Position numbers and translations under genes: made by a program. Shown here piece by piece: positions 25,563 to 34,509 of a stretch of 64,000 nucleotides of DNA. Within the stretch, counting starts at the first letter, position 1. Every line of letters starts with the position of its first letter. This stretch comes from Anaeromyxobacter sp. PSR-1 (GTDB taxonomy: Bacteria > Myxococcota > Myxococcia > Myxococcales > Anaeromyxobacteraceae), in the NCBI RefSeq assembly GCF_000964525.1, contig NZ_BAZG01000007.1:1-64000 (forward strand), in the 5' to 3' direction. The notes under the pieces were generated by a model. It worked only from the letters and a program-made list of their open reading frames with translations. It made no database searches and was not told the DNA's origin.

Positions 25563-26641
25563 CGCCGGGCGGGCTCCTCGCCGGAGAGGACGCGCAGCGC
25601 GCCCTCGGCGAGCGCCCGCAGCTCGTCTTCGCCCGGGTGGACCTCCACCGGCGCGATCCACGCCACCCGGCGCCGGACGCCCTCCACCACCGGCGCGAGG
25701 TGGGCGAGCCCGCCGGTGAGCACGATCGCGTCCACCCGGCCGTCGAGCGCGACGGCCATCGCCGCCACGGCCTTCGCCGCCTGGTAGCACATGGCGTCCA
25801 CGAGCAGCGCGGCCCCGGCGTCCCCGCGCCCGGCGCGCGCCAGCGCCTCGCGGACGTCGCGCGTGCCGAGGTGCGCGTAGAGCCCGCCGTCGCCGAACAG
25901 CCGGCGCTTCACGGTCCGTGCGTCGGCGCCCGGCGCGAAGCACAGGTCCACGAGCGCGGTGGCCGGCACGCCGCCGGCGCGGTCGCCGGAGAACGGCCCC
26001 TCGTCGCGCGGGTTGACCACGTCCACCATCCGGCCGCCGGACAGGGCGCAGAGCGAGATGCCGGTGCCGAGGTGCGCGAGCACGAGCGAGAGCGCCTCGA
26101 GCGGGCGCCCGGCCGCGGCCGCGTGGCGCCGCGCCACCGCGCGGAGGTTGAGCGCGTGGACGAAGCTGGTGCGCTCCACCCCGGCGAGCCCGGTGACGCG
26201 CGCCACCGGCGCGAGCTCGTCCACCGAGACCGGGTCCACCACCAGCGCCGGGCAGCCGTGCGGCGCGGCGAGCGCGCGCGCCATGGGCGCGCCCAGGTTG
26301 GAGGCGTGCTCCCCGTGCGCGGCCCGCTCCAGCTCGCCGACGAGCGCCTCGTCCACGAGGTAGGCGCCGGCGGCGAGCGGCGGGAGCAGCCCGCCGCGTC
26401 CGGCCACCGCGGCGAGGTCGCCCGCCCGCACCCCGGCGCGAGAGAGGAAGTCCTCCGCGGCGGCGACGCGCCCGGGCAGCTCGTCCCAGATCCGCGCCGC
26501 GGGCCTGGCCATCGCCTCGGGGTGCAGCACCTTCTCCTCGCGGACCAGCCCGCCCCCGCGGAACAGGCCGAGCTTGGTGGACCCGGCCCCCGGGTTCACC
26601 GCCAGGATCAGCGGCGCGGCCGGCCCGGCGCCTGCGCTCAC
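25535..26641 (-). CDS. buk: Butyrate kinase
   Basis: 368 residues of the ASKHA acetate/butyrate kinase family. It phosphorylates butyrate reversibly, making ATP in the butyryl-phosphate direction. Motifs are LILAVNPGAGSTKLGLF (phosphate 1), HLGTGISLCAL, NPRDEGPFSGDRAGGVP and the C-terminal VLTGGLAHLAPVV (adenosine). The start is a GTG whose GTGA overlaps the stop of ptb, so translation is coupled. The 3' end overlaps the MocR-type gene by 28 bp. Branched-chain or aryl acyl phosphates are possible alternative substrates. Confidence 0.93.
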   Translation of the reverse strand: MSAGAGPAAPLILAVNPGAGSTKLGLFRGGGLVREEKVLHPEAMARPAARIWDELPGRVAAAEDFLSRAGVRAGDLAAVAGRGGLLPPLAAGAYLVDEALVGELERAAHGEHASNLGAPMARALAAPHGCPALVVDPVSVDELAPVARVTGLAGVERTSFVHALNLRAVARRHAAAAGRPLEALSLVLAHLGTGISLCALSGGRMVDVVNPRDEGPFSGDRAGGVPATALVDLCFAPGADARTVKRRLFGDGGLYAHLGTRDVREALARAGRGDAGAALLVDAMCYQAAKAVAAMAVALDGRVDAIVLTGGLAHLAPVVEGVRRRVAWIAPVEVHPGEDELRALAEGALRVLSGEEPARRYAPLAPAR

Positions 26642-27561
26642 GGGGCGCCCCTCGCCGCCGCCAGCACGCCGAGCGCGATGGAGCAGAGCTTGTCCTCCGG
26701 CCGCTCCACCCGCGACGGGATGAGCACGGGCGCGCGGGCGCCCACGATCACGTGCGCCACGCTCCGGTGCGCGAGGTAGGTGAACGCCTTCCCGAGCGCG
26801 TTGCCGACCTCGATGGTGGGCACGAGCAGGACGTCGGCCCGGCCGGCCACCGGGTGGTCGATGCCCTTCTGCCGGGCGGCGTCGGCGGAGAGCGCGTTGT
26901 CGAGCGCGAGCGGGCCGCCCACCACGCATCCCGACAGCTCCCCGCGCGCGTTCATCGCCGCGAGCGCGGCCGCGTCGCGGGTGTGCGGCATGGCCTCGGC
27001 CACGGTCTCGACCGCGCACAGGCAGGCCACCCGCGGCCGGTCGTACCCGAGCGCGCGGAACAGCGCCGCCGCGTTCTCCACGATGGCCCGCTTCTGCCCG
27101 AGGTCCGGCGCCACGTTCACGCCGCCGTCGGTGACGCCGAGCAGCCGGGGCGCGGCGGAGAGCGGGTGATCGGCCACGAGCACGTCGGAGAGGAGCCGCC
27201 CGTCGCGGAGCCCGTCCCTGCGATCCAGGATGGCCTCGAGCAGCGCGGAGGTCTGGAGCCGGCCCTTCATCAGCACCGCCGCCTCGCCGCCGCGGACCAT
27301 GGCCACCGCGCGGCGCGCCGCGTCCTCGTCGCCCGGGGCCTCGTGCAGCTCGAACAGCGCCGGATCCTCTCCGAGCGCGCGCAGCCGCGCCGCGATCTCC
27401 GAGCGCCCGCCCACCAGCACCGCGTCCGCGATCCGCTGCCGGCGCGCCAGCGCCGCCGCCGCCAGCGCGGAGTCGCTCGCCGCCGCCGCCACCACCAGCC
27501 GGAGCGGGCCGGCGGTCCGGGCCTCCGCGGTCAGCCGGGCCAGGGTAGGGATGGGAATCAT
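26638..27561 (-). CDS. ptb: Phosphate butyryltransferase
   Basis: 307 residues, related to phosphate acetyl/butaryl transferases. It converts butyryl-CoA and phosphate to butyryl-phosphate. Visible are AVLVGGRSEIAARLRALG, VLMKGRLQTSALLEAIL, LLSDVLVADHP, LGVTDGGVNVAPDLGQKRAIVENA, and the C-terminal VLLVPTIEVGNALGKAFTYLA and IVGARAPVLIPSRVE. It is the first gene of a ptb-buk pair that would give substrate-level ATP from acyl-CoA. It is divergent from the iorAB operon (125-bp gap). Confidence 0.95.
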   Translation of the reverse strand: MIPIPTLARLTAEARTAGPLRLVVAAAASDSALAAAALARRQRIADAVLVGGRSEIAARLRALGEDPALFELHEAPGDEDAARRAVAMVRGGEAAVLMKGRLQTSALLEAILDRRDGLRDGRLLSDVLVADHPLSAAPRLLGVTDGGVNVAPDLGQKRAIVENAAALFRALGYDRPRVACLCAVETVAEAMPHTRDAAALAAMNARGELSGCVVGGPLALDNALSADAARQKGIDHPVAGRADVLLVPTIEVGNALGKAFTYLAHRSVAHVIVGARAPVLIPSRVERPEDKLCSIALGVLAAARGAP

Positions 27562-27686
27562 CAGCCCCGTTCAGGTATCATGCCGGGTCCACGTCCAGAG
27601 ACGACCGCGACCGGCCCGTTCTATCGCGGACCGGGGGCGGCCTGCACGCCCCGTGATCCGGCGCGCGCGAGAGGAGAACCCGAACG

Positions 27687-29327
27687 ATGGAACGGCGGCT
27701 TCTATCCGGCGACGAGGCGGTGGCGGCGGCGGCCCGCGACGCGGGCGTCCGGCTCGGCACCGGCTATCCCGGCACCCCCTCCACCGAGATCCTCCAGGCG
27801 CTCGACGCGCTGGGCGGCCGCGCCCAGTGGGCGCCGAACGAGAAGGTGGCGCTCGAGGTGGGACTGGGGGCCGCGTTCGGCGGCGCGCGCGCGCTCGTGA
27901 CCATGAAGCACGTCGGGCTGAACGTGGCCGCCGACCCGCTCTTCACCGCCGCGTACACCGGCGTGACGGGCGGCCTGGTGGTGGTGAGCGCCGACGATCC
28001 GGGCATGGCCTCCTCGCAGAACGAGCAGGACAACCGGCACTACGCCGCCGCGGCCGGGCTGCCCATGCTCGAGCCGGCCGACTCGCAGGAGGCCTACGAC
28101 CTCACCGTGGCCGCGTTCGAGCTGTCCGAGCGCTTCGCCATCCCGGTCATCCTCCGCATGACCACGCGCGTGTGCCACTCGAAGACGCTGGCCGCGCGCC
28201 GCGCCGACCTGCCGGCCCCGCCCGCCCCGGCGTTCGTGCGCGACATCCCCGGCCGCGTGATGATCCCGGCCTACGCCCGCCCCGCGCACCGGCGGCTCCG
28301 CCAGAAGCTGGAGGCGCTCCAGGCGTTCGCCGAGGCGACCCCGCTCAACGTCTGGGTGAAGGGCGACCGCGCGCTCGGCGTCATCACCTCCGGCGTGACC
28401 GCGCGGCACGTGGCCGAGGCCGCGCCGTCGGCGAGCCGGCTCGAGCTGAAGACCGTCTACCCGCTCCCCCTCGAGAAGATCCGCGCCTTCGCGGCCAGCG
28501 TCGATCGCTGCGTGGTGGTGGAGGAGGGCGACCCCATCTTCGCCGACGCCATCCGCGCCGCGGGCATCGCGGTGGAGTCGAAGGAGGCGCCGTACCGGTT
28601 CGGCGAGCTGGACGTGCAGCGGGTGCGCCGGATCCTGGCGCGCGACCGCTCGCCCGAGCCGGAGCCGCCGAAGGGCCGGCCGCCGGCGCTGTGCGAGGCC
28701 TGCCCCTACCACCCGGTCTACGCCACGCTCCGCAAGCTCGACTGCATCGTGGCGGGCGACATCGGCTGCTACACGCTCGGCGTCCTCCCGCCGTACCAGG
28801 GCATCGACACCTGCGTCGCCATGGGCGCCTCGCTCGGCGTCGGGCTGGGCCTCCGCCACGTGCTGCCCGAGGCGGACGCGCGGCGGGTGGTCTCGATCAT
28901 CGGCGACTCGACGTTCGTCCACACCGGCCTGAACGGCCTCGTCGAGATGGTCTACAACCCGCCGCCCACCGGCCACGTGCTCGTCGTGCTCGACAACGGC
29001 ACCACCGCCATGACCGGCCAGCAGGAGCACCCCGGCACCGGCCGCACGCTCGATCACGAGCCCACCGGCAAGGTGTCGATCGAGGGGCTGGCCCGCGCGC
29101 TGGGCGTCGCGAACGTGGACGTGATCGACCCGGTCGCCGATCCGGCCGGCTGGGAGAAGCTGCTGAAGGACCGCCTCGCCGAGCCGAAGCTGTCCGTCAT
29201 CATCGCGCGGCGGCCCTGCATCCTCGCCGCGGCCGACATCCGCAAGTACGAGAAGGCGGCCGACGAGAAGCGCGCCGCGCTCGCCTGCGCGGGCTGCGCC
29301 GGCGCCGGGGAGGTGTCCGATGCCTAG
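27687..29327 (+). CDS. iorA: Indolepyruvate:ferredoxin oxidoreductase alpha subunit, lacking the ferredoxin domain
   Basis: 546 residues. The pyrimidine-binding part shows TGYPGTPSTEILQAL, and the C-terminal thiamine-diphosphate domain shows GDSTFVHTGLNGLVEM, DNGTTAMTGQQEHPG and the conserved CEACPYHPVYATL. It decarboxylates aryl-pyruvates with CoA and a ferredoxin. Usual IorA proteins end in two 4Fe-4S clusters with eight cysteines. Here the tail has only Cys534 and Cys537 (ACAGCAGAG) before the stop. The stop lies 8 bp inside iorB. Two cysteines cannot coordinate those clusters, so a separate electron carrier may be needed. Confidence 0.92.
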   Translation: MERRLLSGDEAVAAAARDAGVRLGTGYPGTPSTEILQALDALGGRAQWAPNEKVALEVGLGAAFGGARALVTMKHVGLNVAADPLFTAAYTGVTGGLVVVSADDPGMASSQNEQDNRHYAAAAGLPMLEPADSQEAYDLTVAAFELSERFAIPVILRMTTRVCHSKTLAARRADLPAPPAPAFVRDIPGRVMIPAYARPAHRRLRQKLEALQAFAEATPLNVWVKGDRALGVITSGVTARHVAEAAPSASRLELKTVYPLPLEKIRAFAASVDRCVVVEEGDPIFADAIRAAGIAVESKEAPYRFGELDVQRVRRILARDRSPEPEPPKGRPPALCEACPYHPVYATLRKLDCIVAGDIGCYTLGVLPPYQGIDTCVAMGASLGVGLGLRHVLPEADARRVVSIIGDSTFVHTGLNGLVEMVYNPPPTGHVLVVLDNGTTAMTGQQEHPGTGRTLDHEPTGKVSIEGLARALGVANVDVIDPVADPAGWEKLLKDRLAEPKLSVIIARRPCILAAADIRKYEKAADEKRAALACAGCAGAGEVSDA

Positions 29328-29808
29328 CCGGACCGTGAACGTGGTCGTCGCCGGCCTGGGCGGCCAGGGCGTCATCAAGGCCTCCGACATCCTGGCGGAC
29401 GCCGCCTTCCGCGCCGGCCTCGACGTGAAGAAGGCCGAGGTCCACGGCATGAGCCAGCGCGGCGGCTCGGTCACCACCGACGTCCGCTTCGGCGCGCAGG
29501 TCCTCTCGCCCATGGTCCCGGCCGGCGAGGCGGACTTCCTGCTGGTGCTGGCGCCGTCCGAGCTGGAGGTGACCCGCCCCCTGCTCCGGCCCGGCGGCCT
29601 CCTCATCCCGCCCGACGCGGTGGACGAGGCGAGGCTCCCGAACCGCCGCAGCCTCAACGTGGCGCTGCTCGGCCTGCTCTCGCACCACCTCGAGCTCGAC
29701 GAGGCCCACTGGCTCGCCGCCATCCACGCCGCGCTGCCCGAGCGGCTCCACGCCGTGAACGACGCGGCCTTCCGGCTCGGCCGGGAGACCGCCGCCGCCG
29801 CGCGCTGA
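29320..29808 (+). CDS. iorB: Indolepyruvate:ferredoxin oxidoreductase beta subunit
   Basis: 162 residues, the gamma-domain-type subunit of 2-oxoacid:ferredoxin oxidoreductases. Family marks are VNVVVAGLGGQGVIKASDILADAAFRAGLDVKKAEVHGMSQRGGSVTTDVRFG. It assembles with IorA to oxidise aryl-pyruvates (indole-, phenyl- and hydroxyphenylpyruvate) to aryl-acetyl-CoA. The gene starts within the last eight bases of iorA, so the two are translationally coupled. The C-terminal LETAAAAR-type tail is short. Confidence 0.95.
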   Translation: MPSRTVNVVVAGLGGQGVIKASDILADAAFRAGLDVKKAEVHGMSQRGGSVTTDVRFGAQVLSPMVPAGEADFLLVLAPSELEVTRPLLRPGGLLIPPDAVDEARLPNRRSLNVALLGLLSHHLELDEAHWLAAIHAALPERLHAVNDAAFRLGRETAAAAR

Positions 29809-29821
29809 CGCGGGAGGCCCC

Positions 29822-31147
29822 GTGACCACCTCCTGGAACGACGCCGGCAGCGCCTTCCACCCCGCCAGCGCCCCCGACTTCCTCCCCCGCCGCGAGCTGG
29901 AGCAGCTCCAGCTCGCCCGGCTCCGCGCCGTGGTGGCGCGCGCCTACGAGAAGGTCCCCCTCCTCCGCCAGCGCATGGAGGCCCGCGGCGTCTTCCCCGA
30001 CGCGCTGCACGCGCTCGAGGACCTCGGGCGCCTGCCGTTCACGGTGAAGGCCGACCTGCGCGACACCTACCCGTTCGGCCTGTTCGCCTCGCCGGTGGAG
30101 GAGATCGTCCGGCTGCACGCCTCCTCGGGCACCACCGGCAAGCCCATCGTGGTGGCCTACACCGCGGCGGACCTGGAGGTGTGGACGAGCGTGATGGTGC
30201 GCGCGTTCGCCGCCTGCGGGCTGCACAAGGGCGACCTCATCCAGAACGCCTACGGCTACGGCCTGTTCACCGGCGGCCTCGGCGCGCACTACGGCGGCGA
30301 GGCGCTCGGCGCGACGGTGATCCCCATCTCCGGCGGCAACACCGAGCGCCAGCTCATGGTGCTGCAGGACTTCGGCGTGACCGCCATCTGCTGCACGCCC
30401 TCGTACATGGTCCACCTCATCGAGCGCGCCCGCGACGCGAAGATCGGCTTCGGGCGGCTGAAGGTGGGCGTGTTCGGGGCCGAGCCCTGGTCCGAGTCGA
30501 TGCGCGCGCACATCGAGCGGGAGGCCGGCATCCGCGCCCACGACATCTACGGCCTCTCCGAGATCATCGGCCCGGGCGTGGGCATCGAGTGCGTCCACCG
30601 CGACGGGCTCCACCTGTTCGAGGACCACTTCTACCCGGAGATCGTGGACCCGGAGACCGGCGCGGTGCTGCCGGACGGCGCGGAGGGCGAGCTCGTGCTC
30701 ACCACGCTCTCCAAGCAGGCGATGCCCATGATCCGCTACCGGACCCGGGACATCACCGCCATCGATCCCGAGCCCTGCCCGTGCGGCCGCACGCTCCGGC
30801 GCATCCGCCGCATCGGCCGGCGCTCCGACGACATGTTCATCATCCGCGGCGTGAACGTGTTCCCGTCGCAGGTGGAGACCGCGCTGCTGCAGGTCGAGGG
30901 GACGCTGCCGCACTACCAGATCGTCCTCACCCGCGCGAAGGGGCTCGACGAGATGGAGGTCCAGGTCGAGGTCACGCCGGAGGTGTTCTCCGACGAGATC
31001 CGCGGCCTGCAGCGGCTGCAGGAGCACCTCGCCGCCGCGCTCGAGCAGGTGCTCGGCATCCGCGCGCAGGTGACGCTGGTGGCCCCGCGCACGCTGCAGC
31101 GCAGCGAGGGCAAGGCGAAGCGCGTCATCGACCGTCGCAGCATCTGA
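29822..31147 (+). CDS. paaK: Phenylacetate-CoA ligase (first copy)
   Basis: 441 residues, the usual PaaK size. It activates aryl-acetates with ATP and CoA to the CoA thioester and AMP in the cytoplasm. The ATP motif is HASSGTTGKPIVVAY at about 100. YGYGLFTGGLGAHYGGE, YGLSEIIGPGVGIEC, RTRDITAIDPEPCPCGRT and the C-terminal IRGVNVFPSQVETALL are typical. The start is a GTG 13 bases after iorB. It sits in the aryl-pyruvate operon and has a paralogue two genes downstream, with which it shares order and length but not all residues. Confidence 0.93.
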   Translation: MTTSWNDAGSAFHPASAPDFLPRRELEQLQLARLRAVVARAYEKVPLLRQRMEARGVFPDALHALEDLGRLPFTVKADLRDTYPFGLFASPVEEIVRLHASSGTTGKPIVVAYTAADLEVWTSVMVRAFAACGLHKGDLIQNAYGYGLFTGGLGAHYGGEALGATVIPISGGNTERQLMVLQDFGVTAICCTPSYMVHLIERARDAKIGFGRLKVGVFGAEPWSESMRAHIEREAGIRAHDIYGLSEIIGPGVGIECVHRDGLHLFEDHFYPEIVDPETGAVLPDGAEGELVLTTLSKQAMPMIRYRTRDITAIDPEPCPCGRTLRRIRRIGRRSDDMFIIRGVNVFPSQVETALLQVEGTLPHYQIVLTRAKGLDEMEVQVEVTPEVFSDEIRGLQRLQEHLAAALEQVLGIRAQVTLVAPRTLQRSEGKAKRVIDRRSI

Positions 31148-31166
31148 TCCCGCACCGGAGGCCGGC

Positions 31167-31610
31167 ATGAAGATCCGTCAGCTCTCGCTCTTCCTCGAGA
31201 ACCGCCCCGGGCAGCTCCGGGTCCCGTGCCAGGTGCTGGGCGACGCCGGCATCGACATCCTCACCCTCTCGCTCGCCGACACGCAGCAGTTCGGCATCCT
31301 GCGCCTCATCGTGAAGGACCACGAGCGGGCGAAGCAGGTGCTCGAGAAGGCCGGCGTGGTCGTGAACGTCACCGACGTGCTGGCGGTGGACGTGCCGGAC
31401 CGGCCGGGCGGCCTCGCCGAGGTGCTCCAGGGCTTCGAGGCCTGCGGCCTGGGCATCGAGTACATGTACGCGTACTCGGTGCGGAGCCGCGGCGAGCACG
31501 CCACGCTCGTCTTCCGCCTCTCGGATCCGGACCGGGCGGCGGCGCTCCTGCAGGCGCGCGGCGTCCGCCTGGTGGGCGCGGCCGAGCTGTTCGCGCGCGC
31601 GGGGGCCTAG
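31167..31610 (+). CDS. ACT-domain protein
   Basis: 147 residues with two ACT folds, MKIRQLSLFLENRPGQL at 1-70 and VVVNVTDVLAVDVPDRPGGLAEVLQGFEACGLGIEYMY at about 70-130. ACT domains bind amino acids and regulate enzymes allosterically. Between two phenylacetate-CoA ligase genes it most likely senses an aromatic amino acid or its acid and controls the operon enzymes. That function is inference from context. Confidence 0.9.
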   Translation: MKIRQLSLFLENRPGQLRVPCQVLGDAGIDILTLSLADTQQFGILRLIVKDHERAKQVLEKAGVVVNVTDVLAVDVPDRPGGLAEVLQGFEACGLGIEYMYAYSVRSRGEHATLVFRLSDPDRAAALLQARGVRLVGAAELFARAGA

Positions 31611-31613
31611 CCG

Positions 31614-32939
31614 ATGGCCCGCTTCGCGCTCGAGAACCGGATCCTCGATCCGGAGGAGACGCTCGACCGTGACGCGCTCGCCGCGCTCCAGGGCCGCCGC
31701 CTCGCCGACACCGTCCGCCGCGCCCGCGCGGTGCCCCGCTACCGCAAGGCGCTCGAGGCGCTCGGCGTCCGCGACGAGGACCTGCGCGGCCCGGCCGACG
31801 TGCGGCGCCTGCCGTTCACGGTGAAGGACGACCTCCGGCAGAGCTACCCGCTCGGCCTGCTGGCGGTGCCGCGCGAGCAGGTGGCGCGCATCCACGGCTC
31901 CTCCGGCACCACCGGCCGCCCCACCTTCGTCGCGTACACCCGCCGCGACCTCGAGACCTGGTCCGGCCTGGTGGCGCGGTTCCTGGTGGCGGGCGGGCTC
32001 CGCCCCGAGCACACCGTCCACGTCGCCTTCGGCTACGGCCTGTTCACCGGCGGCTTCGGCCTGCACTACGGCATCGAGCGGGTGGGCGCCGCGGTGGTCC
32101 CGTCCGGCGGCGGGAACACGCCGCGCCAGGTGCGGCTCATCTGCGACCTCTCCGCCGAGGTGCTCATCTGCACGCCGTCCTACGCGCTGCACGTGGGCGA
32201 GGTGGCGCGGGCCGAGGGCCTGAGGCCCGGCGACCTGCCGCTCCGCTACGGCCACTTCGGCGGCGAGCCCTGGACCGAGGAGATGCGCGGGGAGATCGAG
32301 CGCTCGCTCGGGATCCTCGCCTTCAACAACTACGGGCTGTCCGAGGTGATCGGGCCCGGCGTGGCCGGCGAGTGCCCGGCCCGCGACGGCATGCACGTCC
32401 AGGAGGACCACTTCATCGTCGAGTGCCTCGACCCGGTCACGCTCGAGCCGGTGCCGGACGGCGAGGTGGGCGAGCTCGTGTTCACCTCGCTCACCAAGGA
32501 GGCGATGCCGGTGCTGCGGTACCGCACCCGCGACCTCGCCGCGCTCGACCGCTCGCCGTGCCCCTGCGGCCGCACCGGCGTCCGCATGAGCCGGGTGCGC
32601 GGGCGCTCCGACGACATGCTCATCATCCGCGGCGTGAACGTGTTCCCGTCGCAGGTGGAGGAGGCGCTGCTCCGCGTCGAGGGCACCGCCCCGCACTACC
32701 TCATCGAGGTCTCGCGCCCCGGCGCGCTCGACGAGGTGGTGGTGAAGGTGGAGGTCCGGCCCGAGGACTTCCGCGACGAGATGCGCCAGATGGTGGAGCT
32801 GCGCGATCGCATCGACCGCGAGATCCACGCGGTCACCGGGATCCGGATGATCGTGGAGCTGGTGGCGCCGAACACGCTGGAGCGCTCCGCCGGCAAGGCC
32901 CGGCGGGTGCTCGACCACCGGAAGGTCGCGCCGGCCTGA
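31614..32939 (+). CDS. paaK: Phenylacetate-CoA ligase (second copy)
   Basis: 441 residues, paralogous to the ligase at 29822. It has IHGSSGTTGRPTFVAY, FGYGLFTGGFGLHYGIE, YGLSEVIGPGVAGEC, RTRDLAALDRSPCPCGRT and IRGVNVFPSQVEEALL. It follows the ACT gene by 3 bp and closes the operon. Having two different ligases suggests different aryl or aliphatic acid preferences (for example phenylacetate versus indoleacetate or benzoate); this cannot be told from the sequence. A REP-like repeat follows. Confidence 0.92.
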   Translation: MARFALENRILDPEETLDRDALAALQGRRLADTVRRARAVPRYRKALEALGVRDEDLRGPADVRRLPFTVKDDLRQSYPLGLLAVPREQVARIHGSSGTTGRPTFVAYTRRDLETWSGLVARFLVAGGLRPEHTVHVAFGYGLFTGGFGLHYGIERVGAAVVPSGGGNTPRQVRLICDLSAEVLICTPSYALHVGEVARAEGLRPGDLPLRYGHFGGEPWTEEMRGEIERSLGILAFNNYGLSEVIGPGVAGECPARDGMHVQEDHFIVECLDPVTLEPVPDGEVGELVFTSLTKEAMPVLRYRTRDLAALDRSPCPCGRTGVRMSRVRGRSDDMLIIRGVNVFPSQVEEALLRVEGTAPHYLIEVSRPGALDEVVVKVEVRPEDFRDEMRQMVELRDRIDREIHAVTGIRMIVELVAPNTLERSAGKARRVLDHRKVAPA

Positions 32940-32958
32940 GTCCGGCTCGCTCGCTCGT

Positions 32959-33046
32959 CCCTCGACGGGCTCAGGACGAGCGGATCCCGGTCCGCTCACC
33001 CTGAGCGTAGGCCGCGCCCCGGGCGCGGCCGGAGTCGAAGGGTCGC
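32959..33046. repeat. REP-like intergenic repeat (second copy)
   Basis: The left arm CCCTCGACGGGCTCAGGACG pairs with the right arm ending GGAGTCGAAGGGTCGCTC. The right arm is interrupted by a C+G palindrome (GCCGCGCCCCGGGCGCGGC). The same family occurs at 13648. It lies between the convergent paaK and porin genes and could help end transcription on both strands. Confidence 0.75.
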
Positions 33047-34303
33047 TCAGAACGCGTACAAGGAGCCCACCTCGAGCTGCGTGCTCTCGCGCCGGGCGCC
33101 GTCGAGCGTCTCCGTGGTGTAGAGCGTGCCCTCGAGCGACACCTTCCAGCGCGAGGTGAGCGCCAGGATGGCGCCGCCCGAGACCTGCTGGTTGCGCTCG
33201 ATGGTGGTCGCCTCGCTGCCGGCCGGCAGGTCGGAGGTGCGCGGCTCCTCGATGCCGTAGCCGCCGAGGAGCTGCAGGACCGGGATGGGCGTCACCACCG
33301 CCTGCGCCCAGAACCCGCCGGTCCGCACCGGCGAGATGGCGTCGAGCTTCGCCGGATCGGTCGCGTTCTTCGTGGGCCGCACCACCGGCGCCACCGAGCC
33401 GTAGCCGCCCAGCACCTCGCCCATGAACGTGCCGCCCTGCACGACCAGGTACGGCACCTCGAGCCGGCCGTCGGCCGCCACGCCCCAGCCGGTGAGCCGC
33501 TCCTCGCGCGGCGCCGAGAGGCCGTCCAGCTTCCAGAGCTGCTGCCCGAAGCGGCCCGACGCGCCGAGCTCCAGCCACGACCTCCCGGCGCGCCGGAGCT
33601 GCAGCGCCACCCGGCCCTCCGCGTCCGGCACGCCGGCGCGCTCGCCCACGAGCTGGTTCTGCGAGGTCGCCTTGTCGCCGCTCGAGGCGAGCGCGGCGAC
33701 GGCCGCGGTCACCCCGACGTCCTTGCCGCGGCCCGCCTCGGCGGTGAGCCGCACCTGCGGCGCGCGCCGGTACAGGTAGCCCGCGCCGGCGAAGCGGGGC
33801 AGCGCCACGTGCCCGAGGCTGGTCGCGAACCAGGGGCCGCCGAACAGCGACCAGGTCTGGCCCACGAGCAGCGTCAGGTTCCCGCGCGCGCAGGCTGCGG
33901 TGAGGTACGCGTGGCGCAGCCGGACCTGCGGCATCGACGCGTCGGAGTTCACGTAGGTGCCCATGAAGTCGGCCTCGACGAGGCCCTTCAGCACCGCGCC
34001 CCCGAGCAGCCCGTCCACCGGCAGCCCCAGCGCGGCGCGCACCCGGCTCTGCCGCACCGTCATGCCCGCGGTGGAGTGCGCGGTCGTGGCCCACTGCGGC
34101 AGGTCGCTCGCGTTCAGGCCGCCGTCGCTCCAGTACGCGTTCGCGATGAGCCAGCCGGAGAGGTCCACCGTGACGCCCGGCTTCGGCGCCGGGGCCGGGG
34201 CCGGGGCGACCGGAGCCGGGGGCGGCGGCGTCTGCGCGTGCGCGGCGAGCGGCAGCGCGGCGAGGGCCGCGAGGGCGGCGAGGAGGCGGCGGATTCGGCG
34301 CAT
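33047..34303 (-). CDS. DcaP-like outer-membrane porin
   Basis: 418 residues. It has a signal peptide (MRRIRRLLAALAALAALPLAAHAQ) and then a Pro/Ala spacer to about residue 45. The beta-barrel region starts VDLSGWLIANAYW and contains many alternating strands such as LKGLVEADFMGTYV, RLRHAYLTAA and LLVGQTWSLFG. It ends in a terminal aromatic (LYAF), as outer-membrane barrel proteins do. The pattern resembles the DcaP family, which takes up dicarboxylates, but this is from memory. It is downstream of the symporter and its small accessory gene, suggesting an outer-membrane entry step for the same solute. Confidence 0.72.
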   Translation of the reverse strand: MRRIRRLLAALAALAALPLAAHAQTPPPPAPVAPAPAPAPKPGVTVDLSGWLIANAYWSDGGLNASDLPQWATTAHSTAGMTVRQSRVRAALGLPVDGLLGGAVLKGLVEADFMGTYVNSDASMPQVRLRHAYLTAACARGNLTLLVGQTWSLFGGPWFATSLGHVALPRFAGAGYLYRRAPQVRLTAEAGRGKDVGVTAAVAALASSGDKATSQNQLVGERAGVPDAEGRVALQLRRAGRSWLELGASGRFGQQLWKLDGLSAPREERLTGWGVAADGRLEVPYLVVQGGTFMGEVLGGYGSVAPVVRPTKNATDPAKLDAISPVRTGGFWAQAVVTPIPVLQLLGGYGIEEPRTSDLPAGSEATTIERNQQVSGGAILALTSRWKVSLEGTLYTTETLDGARRESTQLEVGSLYAF

Positions 34304-34347
34304 CGAGGGCTCCGTGGGACGGGGTCGGGCGGTGCGGGCGGATCGGA

Positions 34348-34509
34348 TCAGAGGTCGTCGAGCTCGGCCTCGCCGGGCGGGTGGACCGGCGGGGGCAGGG
34401 GGGCGTCGTCGTCGTTCCAGTGGAGGAGGCCGTATCCCACGCACAGCGCCGCGCTCGCGAGCGTCAGCACGAACGCCGCCGTGACGCCGAGGTCACCGAA
34501 GCCCAGCAT
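34348..34509 (-). CDS. Symporter small accessory protein, 53 aa
   Basis: A short gene with a good AGGAGG site, starting 17 bp inside the 3' end of the symporter gene. The product MLGFGDLGVTAAFVLTLAS has one membrane helix (about 7-29, ending CVGYGLLHW). An acidic, Pro-rich cytoplasmic tail follows (NDDDAPLPPPVHPPGEAELDDL). This length, helix and position beside a solute:sodium symporter fit the family of small symporter accessory proteins. Confidence 0.82.
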   Translation of the reverse strand: MLGFGDLGVTAAFVLTLASAALCVGYGLLHWNDDDAPLPPPVHPPGEAELDDL

